DNA from: Rhodospirillaceae bacterium UBA1479
GTDB lineage: Bacteria > Pseudomonadota > Alphaproteobacteria > Rhodospirillales > Casp-alpha2
DNA: 64,000 nt
NCBI GenBank assembly: GCA_002325375.1
Contig: DCRZ01000002.1
Coordinates: 611,198 to 675,197 of the forward strand
Reading direction: 5' to 3'
Shown: positions 43,039 through 52,333 of the stretch, piece after piece
Numbering within the stretch: position 1 is the stretch's first letter
Layout: the number at the start of each line of letters is the position of its first letter
Translations under genes and position numbers: made by a program
The notes under the pieces: generated by a model
The model's input: only the letters and a program-made list of their open reading frames with translations
Database searches by the model: none
What the model was told of the DNA's origin: nothing

Positions 43039-44319
43039 ATGGACAGTATTCGCATCCGGGGCGGCCGCCCCTTGAACGGCACCATCGCCATCGGGGGGGC
43101 AAAGAACGCGGCCCTGCCCTTGATGGCTGTCTCCCTGTTGACCGAGGACCCGATCGAGTTCACCAACATGCCCACCCTCGCCGATCTGGCGACCATGGGC
43201 AGCCTGTTGGGGGAACTGGGCGTCGAATTGACGCGCACGGTCGATGACACCAGCAACGAGCCCGTGGTGCGCCTGCAGGCGCGCAAGATCACCGCGACGG
43301 AAGCCCCCTACGACCTGGTGCGCAAGATGCGGGCCTCGGTCGTCGTCATGGGCCCGCTGCTGGCCCGCGCCGGCAAGGCCCGCGTGTCCATGCCGGGCGG
43401 CTGCGCCATCGGCACCCGGCCCGTGGACCTGCACCTGAAGGCGCTGGAAGCCCTGGGTGCGGAGATCGAGCTGAAGGAAGGCTACATCCAAGCCACCGCG
43501 CCGAACGGTCTGAGCGGCGGGCATATCCTGTTTCCCAAGGTTTCCGTCGGGGCGACGGAAAATGCCCTGATGGCCGCAACCCTGGCCCATGGCGATACGG
43601 TCATCGCCAACGCGGCGCGCGAGCCCGAAATCACGGACCTTGCCAACTGCCTGACGGAAATGGGGGCCAAGATCACCGGTATCGGTACGGACACCTTGCG
43701 GATCACCGGCGTGGACCAGCTGTCCGGCACCCGTCACAGGGTCCTGCCCGACCGCATCGAAACCGGCACCTATGCCGCCGCCGCCGCCATCACCGGGGGT
43801 GAGTTGACCCTGACCAACACCCGCGCCGAGCTGATCGAAAGCGTGATCGACCTTCTGGAGCGCGCCGGGGTCGAGGTGACGGAGACCAAGGACGGGCTCA
43901 AGGTCAACCGCGCCAATTGCGAACTGCGCGGCGTCGACAGCATGACCGAACCCTATCCCGGCTTTCCCACCGACATGCAGGCCCAGATCATGGCCATGAT
44001 GACCGTGGCCACCGGGGCCGCCATGATCACCGAAACCATTTTCGAAAACCGCTTCATGCATGTGCCCGAACTGTGCCGCATGGGCGCCGACATCAACGTG
44101 CACGGGGCCTCGGCCATCGTGCGCGGCGTCAAGAAGCTGTCCGGGGCGCCGGTCATGGCGACGGACCTGCGGGCGTCGGTGTCGCTGGTCCTGGCGGGCC
44201 TGGCGGCGGAGGGCGAAACGCAGGTCAACCGGGTCTATCACCTGGATCGCGGGTATGAGCGGCTGGAGGAAAAGCTGGCCGCCTGCGGCGCCGACATCGC
44301 CCGGGTGGCGGGGGTCTAA
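43039..44319 (+). CDS. murA: UDP-N-acetylglucosamine 1-carboxyvinyltransferase
   Basis: This enzyme carries out the first committed step of peptidoglycan synthesis, adding enolpyruvate from PEP to UDP-GlcNAc. The 426-residue protein has the two-lobed EPSP-synthase fold. It opens with IRGGRPLNGTIAIGGAKNAALP, carries the catalytic Cys122 in MPGGCAIGTRPVDLH (the fosfomycin target) and ends with the DRGYERLEEKL helix. The usual family length and the unaltered Cys indicate a normal, fosfomycin-sensitive enzyme. Confidence 0.97.
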   Translation: MDSIRIRGGRPLNGTIAIGGAKNAALPLMAVSLLTEDPIEFTNMPTLADLATMGSLLGELGVELTRTVDDTSNEPVVRLQARKITATEAPYDLVRKMRASVVVMGPLLARAGKARVSMPGGCAIGTRPVDLHLKALEALGAEIELKEGYIQATAPNGLSGGHILFPKVSVGATENALMAATLAHGDTVIANAAREPEITDLANCLTEMGAKITGIGTDTLRITGVDQLSGTRHRVLPDRIETGTYAAAAAITGGELTLTNTRAELIESVIDLLERAGVEVTETKDGLKVNRANCELRGVDSMTEPYPGFPTDMQAQIMAMMTVATGAAMITETIFENRFMHVPELCRMGADINVHGASAIVRGVKKLSGAPVMATDLRASVSLVLAGLAAEGETQVNRVYHLDRGYERLEEKLAACGADIARVAGV

Positions 44320-44359
44320 GGCTTTTAGTATCCTTGCCGGAAAACCGGGAGGATACGTC

Positions 44360-45196
44360 ATGGCGAAGATTCTTAGCCCAGAAGCCCTGCGGCAATTCAA
44401 GGAAGACGGCTATTACACCCCCGTCGACGTGCTGTCGGCGGCGGAGGCCCGTGATCTGCGCGCGAAGATCGAGGCCTTCGAGGCGTCCCAGGGCGCGCCC
44501 CTCAACGGTCTGCAGCGCAACAAGACACATCTTCTGTTCAAATGGCTGGACGATCTGGTCCATGACGACCGTATCGTCGACATGATGGAGGACATCCTGG
44601 GGCCCGATATCCTGTGCTGGAACACCCTCAGCTGGACCAAGGAAGCCGGTTCCGGGCAATACGTTTCCTGGCATCAGGATTCCAATTATTGGGGCCTGGC
44701 GGGTGGCGAGGTGGTGACGGCCTGGCTGGCGCTGTCGGAAGCGAGCGAGCAAGCGGGCTGCATGCGCGTCCTGCCGGGCACCCATAAGGGGCCGCCCCTC
44801 AAGCACGAAGATCTCTACCACGAGAACAACATGCTGACCCGGGGTCAGGAAATCACCCAGGGCATCGACGAAAGCAAGGCGGTGGCCATGCCGCTCAGGC
44901 CCGGGCAGATGTCGCTGCACAATATCCGCTTGGCCCATGCCTCGGGCCCGAACCTGTCCGGGGATCGGCGGATCGGCATTTCGTTCCATTACATGCCGGC
45001 CAAGGCCATGCAGAGCGTCGGCCAATGGGATTCCGCCGCCCTGGTGCGCGGCCGGGACCGCTTCAACCATTTCGAACACACCCCCCGGGTCAAGGCGGAC
45101 ATGGCCCCGGAAACCGTCGCCTATCACGCCCGCGCGGCCGAAGCCGTGCGCCAGGTGCTGTACCACGGCGCCGACCAGATGACGGGCAAGTTGTAG
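44360..45196 (+). CDS. Phytanoyl-CoA dioxygenase-family protein
   Basis: The 278-residue Fe(II)/2-oxoglutarate-type oxygenase has the HxD pair in SWHQDSNYW (near residue 113), the distal His in MSLHNIRLAHASGPN and an Arg in GDRRIGISFHY that would bind 2-oxoglutarate. Members hydroxylate phytanoyl-CoA, ectoine or other small molecules, and the substrate here is unknown. GGAGG lies seven bases before the ATG, 40 bases after murA. No ectoine genes are nearby. Confidence 0.85.
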   Translation: MAKILSPEALRQFKEDGYYTPVDVLSAAEARDLRAKIEAFEASQGAPLNGLQRNKTHLLFKWLDDLVHDDRIVDMMEDILGPDILCWNTLSWTKEAGSGQYVSWHQDSNYWGLAGGEVVTAWLALSEASEQAGCMRVLPGTHKGPPLKHEDLYHENNMLTRGQEITQGIDESKAVAMPLRPGQMSLHNIRLAHASGPNLSGDRRIGISFHYMPAKAMQSVGQWDSAALVRGRDRFNHFEHTPRVKADMAPETVAYHARAAEAVRQVLYHGADQMTGKL

Positions 45197-45230
45197 GGCA
45201 ATCTGTCGGAATAAGAGGGGCGGTCGGGGC

Positions 45231-46310
45231 TCAGCCGTCGTTGGGCGACAGGTCCTGCAACACCCAGGTGCCGGCCGCCGTGCGCGCCGCAGCCAGTTCG
45301 TACACCGGAATGGTGATCAGGAAAGTAACACCCGCGCGCGGCAGGTTCTCGAAGCTGATCTTGCCCTTGTGACGTTCCAGGATCGATTGCGCCGCCTGCA
45401 GGGTGATGGCGGCACCCTCGCGGTCCGGGTCGATGGCCGATGGGTCGATACCGTAGGCATCGAACAGCCGTTTACCGATGCGCGACGAGATATGCGGCCC
45501 GGCATCGGTGATGCGCACGATCAGGCTGAGGCGGTCGCCCATGACCTCGACCAGGATGCGCCCACCTTTGGGGCTGCGTGAAACGGCGTTCAGCAGAACT
45601 TCGACCAGGGCCTTGATCAGGCGGTCGGACTGTCCCTTGACGATGCGCCGGGCGACCATGCCAGGGGCGAAGTGGATGCGGATGCCGCGCGCGGCGCCAA
45701 GGGGGGCGATGCTTTCGATCACCGTTTCCAGCATGTCGATCAGGTTGATCGGCTCCCAATTGGTGATCAGCGCATTGCGCTGCATGGCGTTGGCCCGCTC
45801 CAGGTCCGCGATCAGGGTATAAACGCCGTTCACGCTGCGGACCGCATCGTCGATCAGAAGCCGCGCCTCATTGTCGTTCAGGTTGGCGATCTGCGAACGC
45901 AGGATGCCGAGCTTGTCCCGCATGTTGCCGGCGGTTTCCGTCAGATCCTGAATGGTGCGCTGATACAACTCGGTCTTGGCATCGTTCGCCAGTTCGGCGT
46001 TCTCCCGCGCCAGGGCGGCTTCGTCGCGGGCGATCTCCATGGCATGGGCGTGGGCGCGCAAAACCCGCCGCGTGACCGTGCGTTGGCTGCGTAGGACCGT
46101 CTGCAATATCCATAAGGCATAAGCCATGCCGGCAAGGGCACAGACCACGGTGGCGGCCAGGATGTTGCCCAGGTTCCATTCTTCGAACCGGTGCACGAAG
46201 GCGTGAATGCCGCCGAACAGGTCATAATGGATCGTGGCGCCTGCCAGGACGGCGGCCGCACAGCCGGTCAGTACCGCGTTCCCCACGCGGCGGCGGATGG
46301 GCGTTCGCAT
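45231..46310 (-). CDS. Membrane histidine-kinase-like protein lacking an evident phospho-accepting His
   Basis: Two transmembrane helices (about residues 12-32 and 47-70) flank a short periplasmic loop. A long coiled coil follows (about 72-150) and then an HATPase_c domain (about 200-340) with an N-box (LIKALVEVLLNAVSRSPKGG). The dimerisation helix reads NMRDKLGILRSQIANLND, with no His at the H-box position, and the G1 box is DAGPHIS instead of DxGxG. It may therefore be a pseudokinase, or a branch with a degenerate core that signals by binding. No response regulator is adjacent. Confidence 0.75.
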   Translation of the reverse strand: MRTPIRRRVGNAVLTGCAAAVLAGATIHYDLFGGIHAFVHRFEEWNLGNILAATVVCALAGMAYALWILQTVLRSQRTVTRRVLRAHAHAMEIARDEAALARENAELANDAKTELYQRTIQDLTETAGNMRDKLGILRSQIANLNDNEARLLIDDAVRSVNGVYTLIADLERANAMQRNALITNWEPINLIDMLETVIESIAPLGAARGIRIHFAPGMVARRIVKGQSDRLIKALVEVLLNAVSRSPKGGRILVEVMGDRLSLIVRITDAGPHISSRIGKRLFDAYGIDPSAIDPDREGAAITLQAAQSILERHKGKISFENLPRAGVTFLITIPVYELAAARTAAGTWVLQDLSPNDG

Positions 46311-46522
46311 TGCTTTCCATCCATGTCCTCAAGGTTCCCGCGCTGGGCGCGGGAACCGTTTCCCCATGCTCAGAGTGTGCGGGGGTGGGCTGCCTGTAAG
46401 TGATATCCATCACAGGAAACCTGGCGACTGCGGTAGCCTGTTGAAATTCCATCGCGAATTTCTGGAATGCCTGGAATACCTGGGTTAGGCTGGCGGCCCG
46501 ACCGCGATGCAGGCTGTCTCCG

Positions 46523-47302
46523 GTGACCGATAAAATCCGATATCTCGACGCCGCCGGCCGGCATCTGGAATATGCATGGTGGGGCAGACCGCCGGCATCT
46601 GGGGGCAGGGCGCTCGTGTTCCTGCACGAAGGTCTCGGCTGCGTCGACATGTGGCGCGATGTGCCCGAAACCCTTGCCGACCTGACCGGGTTGCCCGCCT
46701 TGGCCTATTCCCGGGCGGGTTACGGGCGGTCTGAGGGCATCACCTTGCCGCGGACCGTCGATTATCATGCGCCGGAGGCGTATGACGTTCTTCCCGCCGT
46801 GCTGGACGCCGCGGGGATTGGGTCGGCGGTGCTGGTCGGCCATTCCGACGGCGGCACAATCGCCTTGATGGCGGCGGGACGTGATGCGCGCATCCGCGGC
46901 GTGGTCACCATGGCGGCCCATGTGTTCAACGAGGATGTGACGATCCGGGGCATTCAGGACGCGCGCGCGTCCTGGCAGGAAACTGATCTGCGGGATCGGC
47001 TTCGGCGCTATCACGGTGACAACGTGGACGGGGCCTTTTTCGGTTGGAACGATACCTGGCTGACCGACGGTTTCCGCGCCTGGAACGTGGCGGACTGTTT
47101 GCCGGCGGTAACCTGTCCAGTGTTGGTGGTTCAGGGCGCAGATGATCAATACGGCACGGAAGCACAGGTTTCCGCCATCGCCGATGGCGTTTCCGGACCG
47201 GCCAAGCGTCTGGTCATCACCGGCTGCGGCCACAGTCCGCACTTGGAAGCGCCGGACATTCTGTTTCCTGAGATCGCCCGTTTCATCGTCAATTTGACGT
47301 GA
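46523..47302 (+). CDS. Alpha/beta hydrolase
   Basis: The 259-residue protein has the alpha/beta hydrolase order: oxyanion region FLHEGLG, nucleophile elbow GHSDGG (Ser near residue 110), acid in VVQGADDQYG (Asp near 213) and His in GCGHSPHLE. All three catalytic residues are present. The start is GTG. Related proteins act on esters, epoxides or C-C bonds, and no specific substrate is indicated. Confidence 0.86.
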   Translation: MTDKIRYLDAAGRHLEYAWWGRPPASGGRALVFLHEGLGCVDMWRDVPETLADLTGLPALAYSRAGYGRSEGITLPRTVDYHAPEAYDVLPAVLDAAGIGSAVLVGHSDGGTIALMAAGRDARIRGVVTMAAHVFNEDVTIRGIQDARASWQETDLRDRLRRYHGDNVDGAFFGWNDTWLTDGFRAWNVADCLPAVTCPVLVVQGADDQYGTEAQVSAIADGVSGPAKRLVITGCGHSPHLEAPDILFPEIARFIVNLT

Positions 47303-47377
47303 AACGGGCGACCGGCCCGGTTCCGTGCATGGTCAAACGGAACGCTCCAAAATCAAGGTGACGCCGTTGGCGGGAGG

Positions 47378-47770
47378 TCACCCCGCTTTCGGTTCTCGCG
47401 CCTGTTCCAATACTTGCCGGGTGGTGTCGGTCAGGCGAGCGAAAGGCGAAATGCCTGCTTTGGCCATTGCCTGGCGCGTGCGGCAATTGAAGGCGTGCCA
47501 GATGATTTTGGCGGCCACCGCGCAAACGACTGGCGCGGTCAAGACCGCCAATTCGTTGTTCAGTCCGATCCGTATCAGACTGTCGATCTCCAAGCCGATG
47601 GCGACGAGGATGGCTGTCCCGACGATAGCGGACAGCAAGGTGTCGATGTGATCGCGCTTCAACCAGGCGGCACGGTTGGCGTATTGCATAAGAAGGACAA
47701 GGGCTTGAACCAGAGCCAGCGATGCGATCATGGCGATGGTTTCCAGTGAAAATGAAAAGATGGGGGACAT
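47378..47770 (-). CDS. Small integral membrane protein of unknown function
   Basis: The 130-residue protein has three hydrophobic helices (about residues 6-28, 43-63 and 70-92) and a polar C-terminus (MAKAGISPFARLTDTTRQVLEQ). The ATG at 47770 is preceded by AAGAGAG. No family is recognised. It lies convergent to the alpha/beta hydrolase gene with a 75-base gap. Confidence 0.6.
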   Translation of the reverse strand: MSPIFSFSLETIAMIASLALVQALVLLMQYANRAAWLKRDHIDTLLSAIVGTAILVAIGLEIDSLIRIGLNNELAVLTAPVVCAVAAKIIWHAFNCRTRQAMAKAGISPFARLTDTTRQVLEQAREPKAG

Positions 47771-47982
47771 TACAACTCTCTTATCGTGATCGCATGACGA
47801 TGGGCGGACCGGCCGCTGTTTGGGCGCGGCGCCCCGGCTGAGCGTGGGCCGTTTCCGCATGATTGCACCAGGTCAGCGCCACAGGCGACGCCCATGACAC
47901 GGTCGCTTCTCGTCATGCTGAGGGCGGCCCAAGCGGCCGCCGGCTGTAAGGGGGGTGATACGCGGCCTTCGCCGCAGGAAGG

Positions 47983-48384
47983 TCAGACGCCCTGCGGCGG
48001 CGCGCGCGACTGAAACCCGTCTGTCGGCGAACGCCGGTGTGTTTGCCGGCTGATGGCCACTACGACAGGGGCGCGGCTGTCCGTCCGCGCGATGGCGGGC
48101 ACCGTGGCGGGAAGCGCCTGGGGGCCATCCAGATCGGCCAGAGATTGCAGGGTCTGGGCGGTTGTTGCGACGTTACCCAGCGAACGGCGAAGCAGGGCTT
48201 CGCGTTTGTCCCTGACATTCAGGTCCGGGGATCCCGGCAGGGACAGCGGGGCGCTGGCCTGGATGATCCCGCCGTTCCAAGGCGCGGCATTCGCAATCGC
48301 CGACAGCCATAACAGAACCGCCGCGAAGCAAAGACCCGCGACCAGGAAGTCCTGGGTGGCCCGGAATGTCGATGACCTGGACAT
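47983..48384 (-). CDS. Hypothetical secreted protein
   Basis: The 133-residue frame has a plausible Sec signal (FLVAGLCFAAVLLWLSAIANA, about residues 13-33) and then a low-complexity polar region with no recognisable domain. The ribosome binding site is weak. It is divergent from hisG. Coding status is moderately supported by signal peptide and codon use; function is unknown. Confidence 0.45.
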   Translation of the reverse strand: MSRSSTFRATQDFLVAGLCFAAVLLWLSAIANAAPWNGGIIQASAPLSLPGSPDLNVRDKREALLRRSLGNVATTAQTLQSLADLDGPQALPATVPAIARTDSRAPVVVAISRQTHRRSPTDGFQSRAPPQGV

Positions 48385-48581
48385 GACGGTAATCTACCAT
48401 GCCTTTGTTCCCGCGGGGAACGGCGCTTTTCGGGCCGGTGGCGGCGGAGGGTGATTGTCGGTCCTGATGGGTTCGAACAAGCGAGAACCGGGGATTTCCG
48501 GGGTTTGTTTCCTGGCATCCTGGCGCGAATGGCATTATGTATGCGCCGCAACAACCCGATTGACCGCGACGGAAAACGATC

Positions 48582-49250
48582 ATGAACGCCAATGAAAAGC
48601 TCGTCCTGGCCCTGCCCAAAGGGCGCATCCTCGAAGAAGTGATGCCGCTGGTCCGTCATGCGGGGATCGAGCCGGAACCGGCCTTTGATGACAGCAAAAG
48701 CCGCCAACTCCGTTTCACCACCAATGTGCCGGAATTGGACATCATCCGGGTGCGCTCGTTCGACGTCGCGACCTTCGTCGCCTTTGGCGCCGCCCATCTG
48801 GGTGTCGCCGGCAACGACGTGCTGATGGAATTCGACTATTCGGAAATCTACGCGCCCGTGGACCTGGGCATCGGCTATTGCCGCCTGGCCGTGGCGGAAC
48901 CGGCGGAAATGGTCAAAAGCGATGATCCTCAGCAATGGTCGTCGATCCGTGTCGCCACCAAGTATCCCGCCCTGACGCGCCGCCACTTCGCCCGGCGCGG
49001 CGTCCATGCCGAATGCATCAAATTGAACGGCGCCATGGAACTGGCGCCGACCCTGGGGCTGTGTCGGCGCATCGTCGACCTGGTTTCGACCGGGGCGACG
49101 ATGAAGGCGAACGGCCTGGTCGAAGTTGAAACCATCGCCGAAATCACCTCGCGGCTGGCGGTCAATCGTGCCGCCTGGAAAACCCGGCCCAAGGAAATCG
49201 GCGGCTGGGTCACCAAGTTCAAGGAGGCCGTCGATGCCCTTGCGGCTTGA
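48582..49250 (+). CDS. hisG: ATP phosphoribosyltransferase, short form
   Basis: First enzyme of histidine synthesis, joining ATP and PRPP. The 222-residue length and lack of the C-terminal ACT-like domain mark the short form, which needs HisZ for activity and feedback control. Family features include LALPKGRILEEV near the start, the middle YSEIYAPVDLGIG and the PRPP-binding region DLVSTGATMKANGL. No hisZ gene is in the window. It overlaps hisD by 17 bases. Confidence 0.95.
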   Translation: MNANEKLVLALPKGRILEEVMPLVRHAGIEPEPAFDDSKSRQLRFTTNVPELDIIRVRSFDVATFVAFGAAHLGVAGNDVLMEFDYSEIYAPVDLGIGYCRLAVAEPAEMVKSDDPQQWSSIRVATKYPALTRRHFARRGVHAECIKLNGAMELAPTLGLCRRIVDLVSTGATMKANGLVEVETIAEITSRLAVNRAAWKTRPKEIGGWVTKFKEAVDALAA

Positions 49251-50538
49251 TTCCCGAGATCCCGGTTTCGAAGACGCGTTCAAGGACCTTCTGGGCGCCA
49301 AGCGCGAGAGCGAAGCCGATGTGAACGACGTCGTCACGGCCATCCTGGCCGACGTGCGGGCGCGCGGCGATGCGGCTGTTCTGGACTATACCAAGCGGTT
49401 CGACCGCTTCGATCTGACCGCCGGAACCATGGCGATCACGCCCGAAGAAGTGGACGCCGCGCGCGGTCAGTGCACTCCGGAAACGCTGTCGGCCCTGGCC
49501 ACGGCGGCCGGGCGCATCCGAGCGTTCCATGAAAAGCAATTGCCCGAAGACCTGGACTTCACGGATGCCGCGGGCCTGCGCCTGGGCTATCGCTGGCAGG
49601 CGGTCGAAGCGGCCGGGCTTTACGTGCCCGGCGGCACCGCAGCCTATCCGTCGTCCGTGCTGATGAACGCCATCCCGGCCAAGGTCGCGGGCGTGGACCG
49701 GCTGGTCATGGTCGTGCCGACGCCGGACGGCGTGCTCAACCCCCTGGTCCTGGCGGCGGCGGCCATCGCCGGGGTCGATGAAATTTACCGTATCGGCGGC
49801 GCCCAGGCCGTGGGCGCCCTGGCCTACGGCACCGAGACGATCCGCCCGGTCGACAAGATCGTCGGCCCCGGTAACGCCTATGTGGCGGCGGCCAAGCGCC
49901 TGGTGTTCGGAACCGTCGGCATCGACATGATCGCGGGTCCGTCGGAAATTTTGGTGTTGGCCGACGGGGCCAACGATCCTGCCTGGATCGCCGCCGATTT
50001 GTTGAGCCAGGCCGAACACGACACCGCCGCCCAGGCCATCCTGATCACCGATGACGCGGCCTTCGCCGACGCGGTCGAGCGCGCCGTCGAAGGACACCTG
50101 AAAACCCTGCCGCGCACGGGCACGGCGGGGGAAAGTTGGGCGACCTATGGCGCGGTCATCACCGTACCGGACCTGGCCGGCGCCATTCCCCTGGTCGACC
50201 GTATCGCGCCCGAGCATCTGGAAATCGCCACCGATAACGCGGACACGCTGGGCCGCAAGGTGCGCAACGCGGGGGCCATCTTCATGGGCCGCTACGTGCC
50301 CGAAGCCATCGGTGATTACATCGCCGGGCCCAACCATGTGCTGCCGACGGCGCGCAGCGCGCGGTTCTCGTCGGGCCTGGGCGTGCTCGATTTCATGAAG
50401 CGCTCGTCCTTGATCGAATGCGATGCCGAGGGCCTGCGCGCCATCGGTCCCGAAGCCGTGGCCTTGGCCCGGGCCGAAGGCCTGGACGCGCACGCGCTTT
50501 CCATTTCCATCCGCCTGAACACGCCGGCGGGGGACTAG
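49234..50538 (+). CDS. hisD: Histidinol dehydrogenase
   Basis: The last two steps of histidine synthesis, histidinol to histidine, are carried out by this 434-residue NAD- and zinc-dependent enzyme. Signature segments are LYVPGGTAAYPSSVLMN, RIGGAQAVGALAYGT, VDKIVGPGNAYVA, the zinc ligands in LLSQAEHD, and GPNHVLPTARSARFSSGLGV. The ATG at 49234 sits inside the hisG end with AAGGAGG six bases upstream, so translation is coupled. UPF0262 follows after 16 bases. Confidence 0.96.
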   Translation: MPLRLDSRDPGFEDAFKDLLGAKRESEADVNDVVTAILADVRARGDAAVLDYTKRFDRFDLTAGTMAITPEEVDAARGQCTPETLSALATAAGRIRAFHEKQLPEDLDFTDAAGLRLGYRWQAVEAAGLYVPGGTAAYPSSVLMNAIPAKVAGVDRLVMVVPTPDGVLNPLVLAAAAIAGVDEIYRIGGAQAVGALAYGTETIRPVDKIVGPGNAYVAAAKRLVFGTVGIDMIAGPSEILVLADGANDPAWIAADLLSQAEHDTAAQAILITDDAAFADAVERAVEGHLKTLPRTGTAGESWATYGAVITVPDLAGAIPLVDRIAPEHLEIATDNADTLGRKVRNAGAIFMGRYVPEAIGDYIAGPNHVLPTARSARFSSGLGVLDFMKRSSLIECDAEGLRAIGPEAVALARAEGLDAHALSISIRLNTPAGD

Positions 50539-50554
50539 GCCGGAGCAGCCGATC

Positions 50555-51034
50555 ATGAGTGGCGACACGCATCGCATTGTCCACATCGAACTGGATGAAA
50601 AAAGTGTCGTCAGCCGCAGTCCGCAGGTCGACCACGAACGCAAGGTCGCGATCTACGACCTGCTTGAGGAAAACAATTTCCACCCGCTAGAGATCGATCA
50701 CGACGGACCCTATGCCCTGCGCCTGTCGATCCAGGACAACCGCCTTGTCTTCGATGTGGATGATGAGGGCGGCACCCATCTGGTCAAGATCACCCTGCCG
50801 ATCAGCGTCATGAAGCGCATCGTGCGTGACTATTTCATGATCTGCGACAGCTATTTCAAGGCGATCAAAACCATGTCGCCGAACCAGATCGAAGCCATCG
50901 ACATGGGCCGCCGCGGCCTGCACAACGAAGGGGCTGAAATTCTGCGCATGCGGCTTGAAGACCGAGTCGAAATGAACCTGCGCACGGCCCGTCGGCTGTT
51001 CACGCTGGTCTGCGTGCTTCATATCAAGGCTTAG
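50555..51034 (+). CDS. UPF0262 family protein
   Basis: The 159-residue protein matches the alphaproteobacterial UPF0262 family (RIVHIELDE, ERKVAIYDLLEENNF, ITLPISVMKRIVRDYFMICDSY). Its gene is found after hisD in many alphaproteobacteria, and its function is unknown. No signal or membrane segment is present. The low-molecular-weight phosphatase gene starts 13 bases downstream. Confidence 0.9.
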   Translation: MSGDTHRIVHIELDEKSVVSRSPQVDHERKVAIYDLLEENNFHPLEIDHDGPYALRLSIQDNRLVFDVDDEGGTHLVKITLPISVMKRIVRDYFMICDSYFKAIKTMSPNQIEAIDMGRRGLHNEGAEILRMRLEDRVEMNLRTARRLFTLVCVLHIKA

Positions 51035-51047
51035 GGGGACGGCGAAT

Positions 51048-51494
51048 TTGGCTGACCTTCCCTCTGCGGTCCTGTTCTCCTGCACCATGAATTCCATCCG
51101 CTCGCCCATGGCGGAGGGCATTTTGAAGTTTCTGCACGGTCATCGGATCTATGTCGACAGCGCGGGGGCCCGCGAGGGACAGATCGACGGCTTCACCATC
51201 GCGGTGATGGACGAGATCGGCATCGACATGTCGAAACACAGGTCGAAGACCTTCGACGACCTGGAAGACGACTTCTTCGATCTGGTCATCACCCTGTCGC
51301 CCGAAGCCCAACACAAAGCCATGGAACTGACCCGAATCATGGCTTGTGACGTCGAATTCTGGAACACCTTCGATCCGTCGATTATCGAGACCGACAACCG
51401 CGAGGAAAAGTTGCAGGCCTACCGCATGGTGCGCGACCAACTGATGGACCGTATCAAGGCACGGTTTCCCGTGCATGCGGTTGTCGATACGTAA
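51048..51494 (+). CDS. Low-molecular-weight protein-tyrosine-phosphatase family protein
   Basis: The 148-residue protein has the active-site loop near its start as SCTMNSIRSPMAEG, which keeps the Cys-X5-Arg pattern. The rest of the loop differs from the usual CxGNxCRS. A DPS motif (NTFDPS) holds the general-acid Asp. It starts with TTG. In related genomes this gene stands between UPF0262 and infA, and here 3.3 kb of other genes follows before infA. It may act on phosphotyrosine or on arsenate/other substrates. Confidence 0.85.
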   Translation: MADLPSAVLFSCTMNSIRSPMAEGILKFLHGHRIYVDSAGAREGQIDGFTIAVMDEIGIDMSKHRSKTFDDLEDDFFDLVITLSPEAQHKAMELTRIMACDVEFWNTFDPSIIETDNREEKLQAYRMVRDQLMDRIKARFPVHAVVDT

Positions 51495-51519
51495 GGGATC
51501 AAGTCGGAAAGGGCGGGTT

Positions 51520-52074
51520 TCAGACGGCCCCAAGGCCCGTCGCCGGGTCGGACAGGGTGTCGAACATTTCCGTCCAATGCCCGGCGTTGGAGCGCCAGTC
51601 GGCGAAGGAAATGACGCCCGATACGGTCCGTCCGTCGTTGGCAAGCGGTAAGCGCAGGGTTTCCTGAAACTTGGCAGCCTGGGCAAAGCCCGGGCGGATA
51701 TCATGCACGAAGGCCTTGGGTTTGGCGGTGTCGGCGACGGTCCGGTATTCGTCGTTGATCATGCGCCCGTAATCGGCCGGCGCGTGATCGCGGGGGGAGC
51801 GGCCCGTGTAGTCATAACCCTTCACATCGACATGGCCGGTGCCCCAATAGCGGTAACGGAATTCCCCATCCTTGGTCAGATCGACGACGCTGATGAACGG
51901 GATGGCTGCGTGCGGGTAGCGCAGCATGTCGGCAACCCGCCAAGGCGGCCCCATGGCGTCGCCGCGCAGCGCGTCCCATACGGCGAGGACGTCCGCGAAC
52001 AAGGGGTTGCTCAGATCCTCAATGGTGACCTCGCGCTGAAAAAAGCGGTATGCCGACTCGGACGCGGTATTCAT
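51520..52074 (-). CDS. PAS-domain-like protein
   Basis: The 184-residue protein resembles the alphaproteobacterial PAS_5 type of single PAS proteins. It has a helical N-terminus, then FISVVDLTKDGEFRYRYWGTGHVDVKGYDYTGRSPRD, typical of the PAS core, and a closing LPLANDGRTVSGVISFADW. There is no output domain. The ATG at 52074 has AAGGGA upstream. It is the first gene of the block that separates the LMW phosphatase from infA. Confidence 0.68.
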   Translation of the reverse strand: MNTASESAYRFFQREVTIEDLSNPLFADVLAVWDALRGDAMGPPWRVADMLRYPHAAIPFISVVDLTKDGEFRYRYWGTGHVDVKGYDYTGRSPRDHAPADYGRMINDEYRTVADTAKPKAFVHDIRPGFAQAAKFQETLRLPLANDGRTVSGVISFADWRSNAGHWTEMFDTLSDPATGLGAV

Positions 52075-52333
52075 GATCCCTTCCCCAAGGCACCCCAAAA
52101 AAACACACAAATTCACCTCGGCGCGTGTCGATAATCACCGCGTCGATCCATGAATCAGCATGCACTTCAACGTCTAAAAGTGGTTTGATTGTATGCACTG
52201 CTGGCGCAGGGGAATGTGACGGCTGTCACGAATGGCGCGAAATATGGACTGCGGGCTCGCTCTGGCGGGTGGCTTCGGTAGAATGGTCGAAAGGGGACTG
52301 ATCGGCACTTGAACAATGAAATAAGGAGACTGA

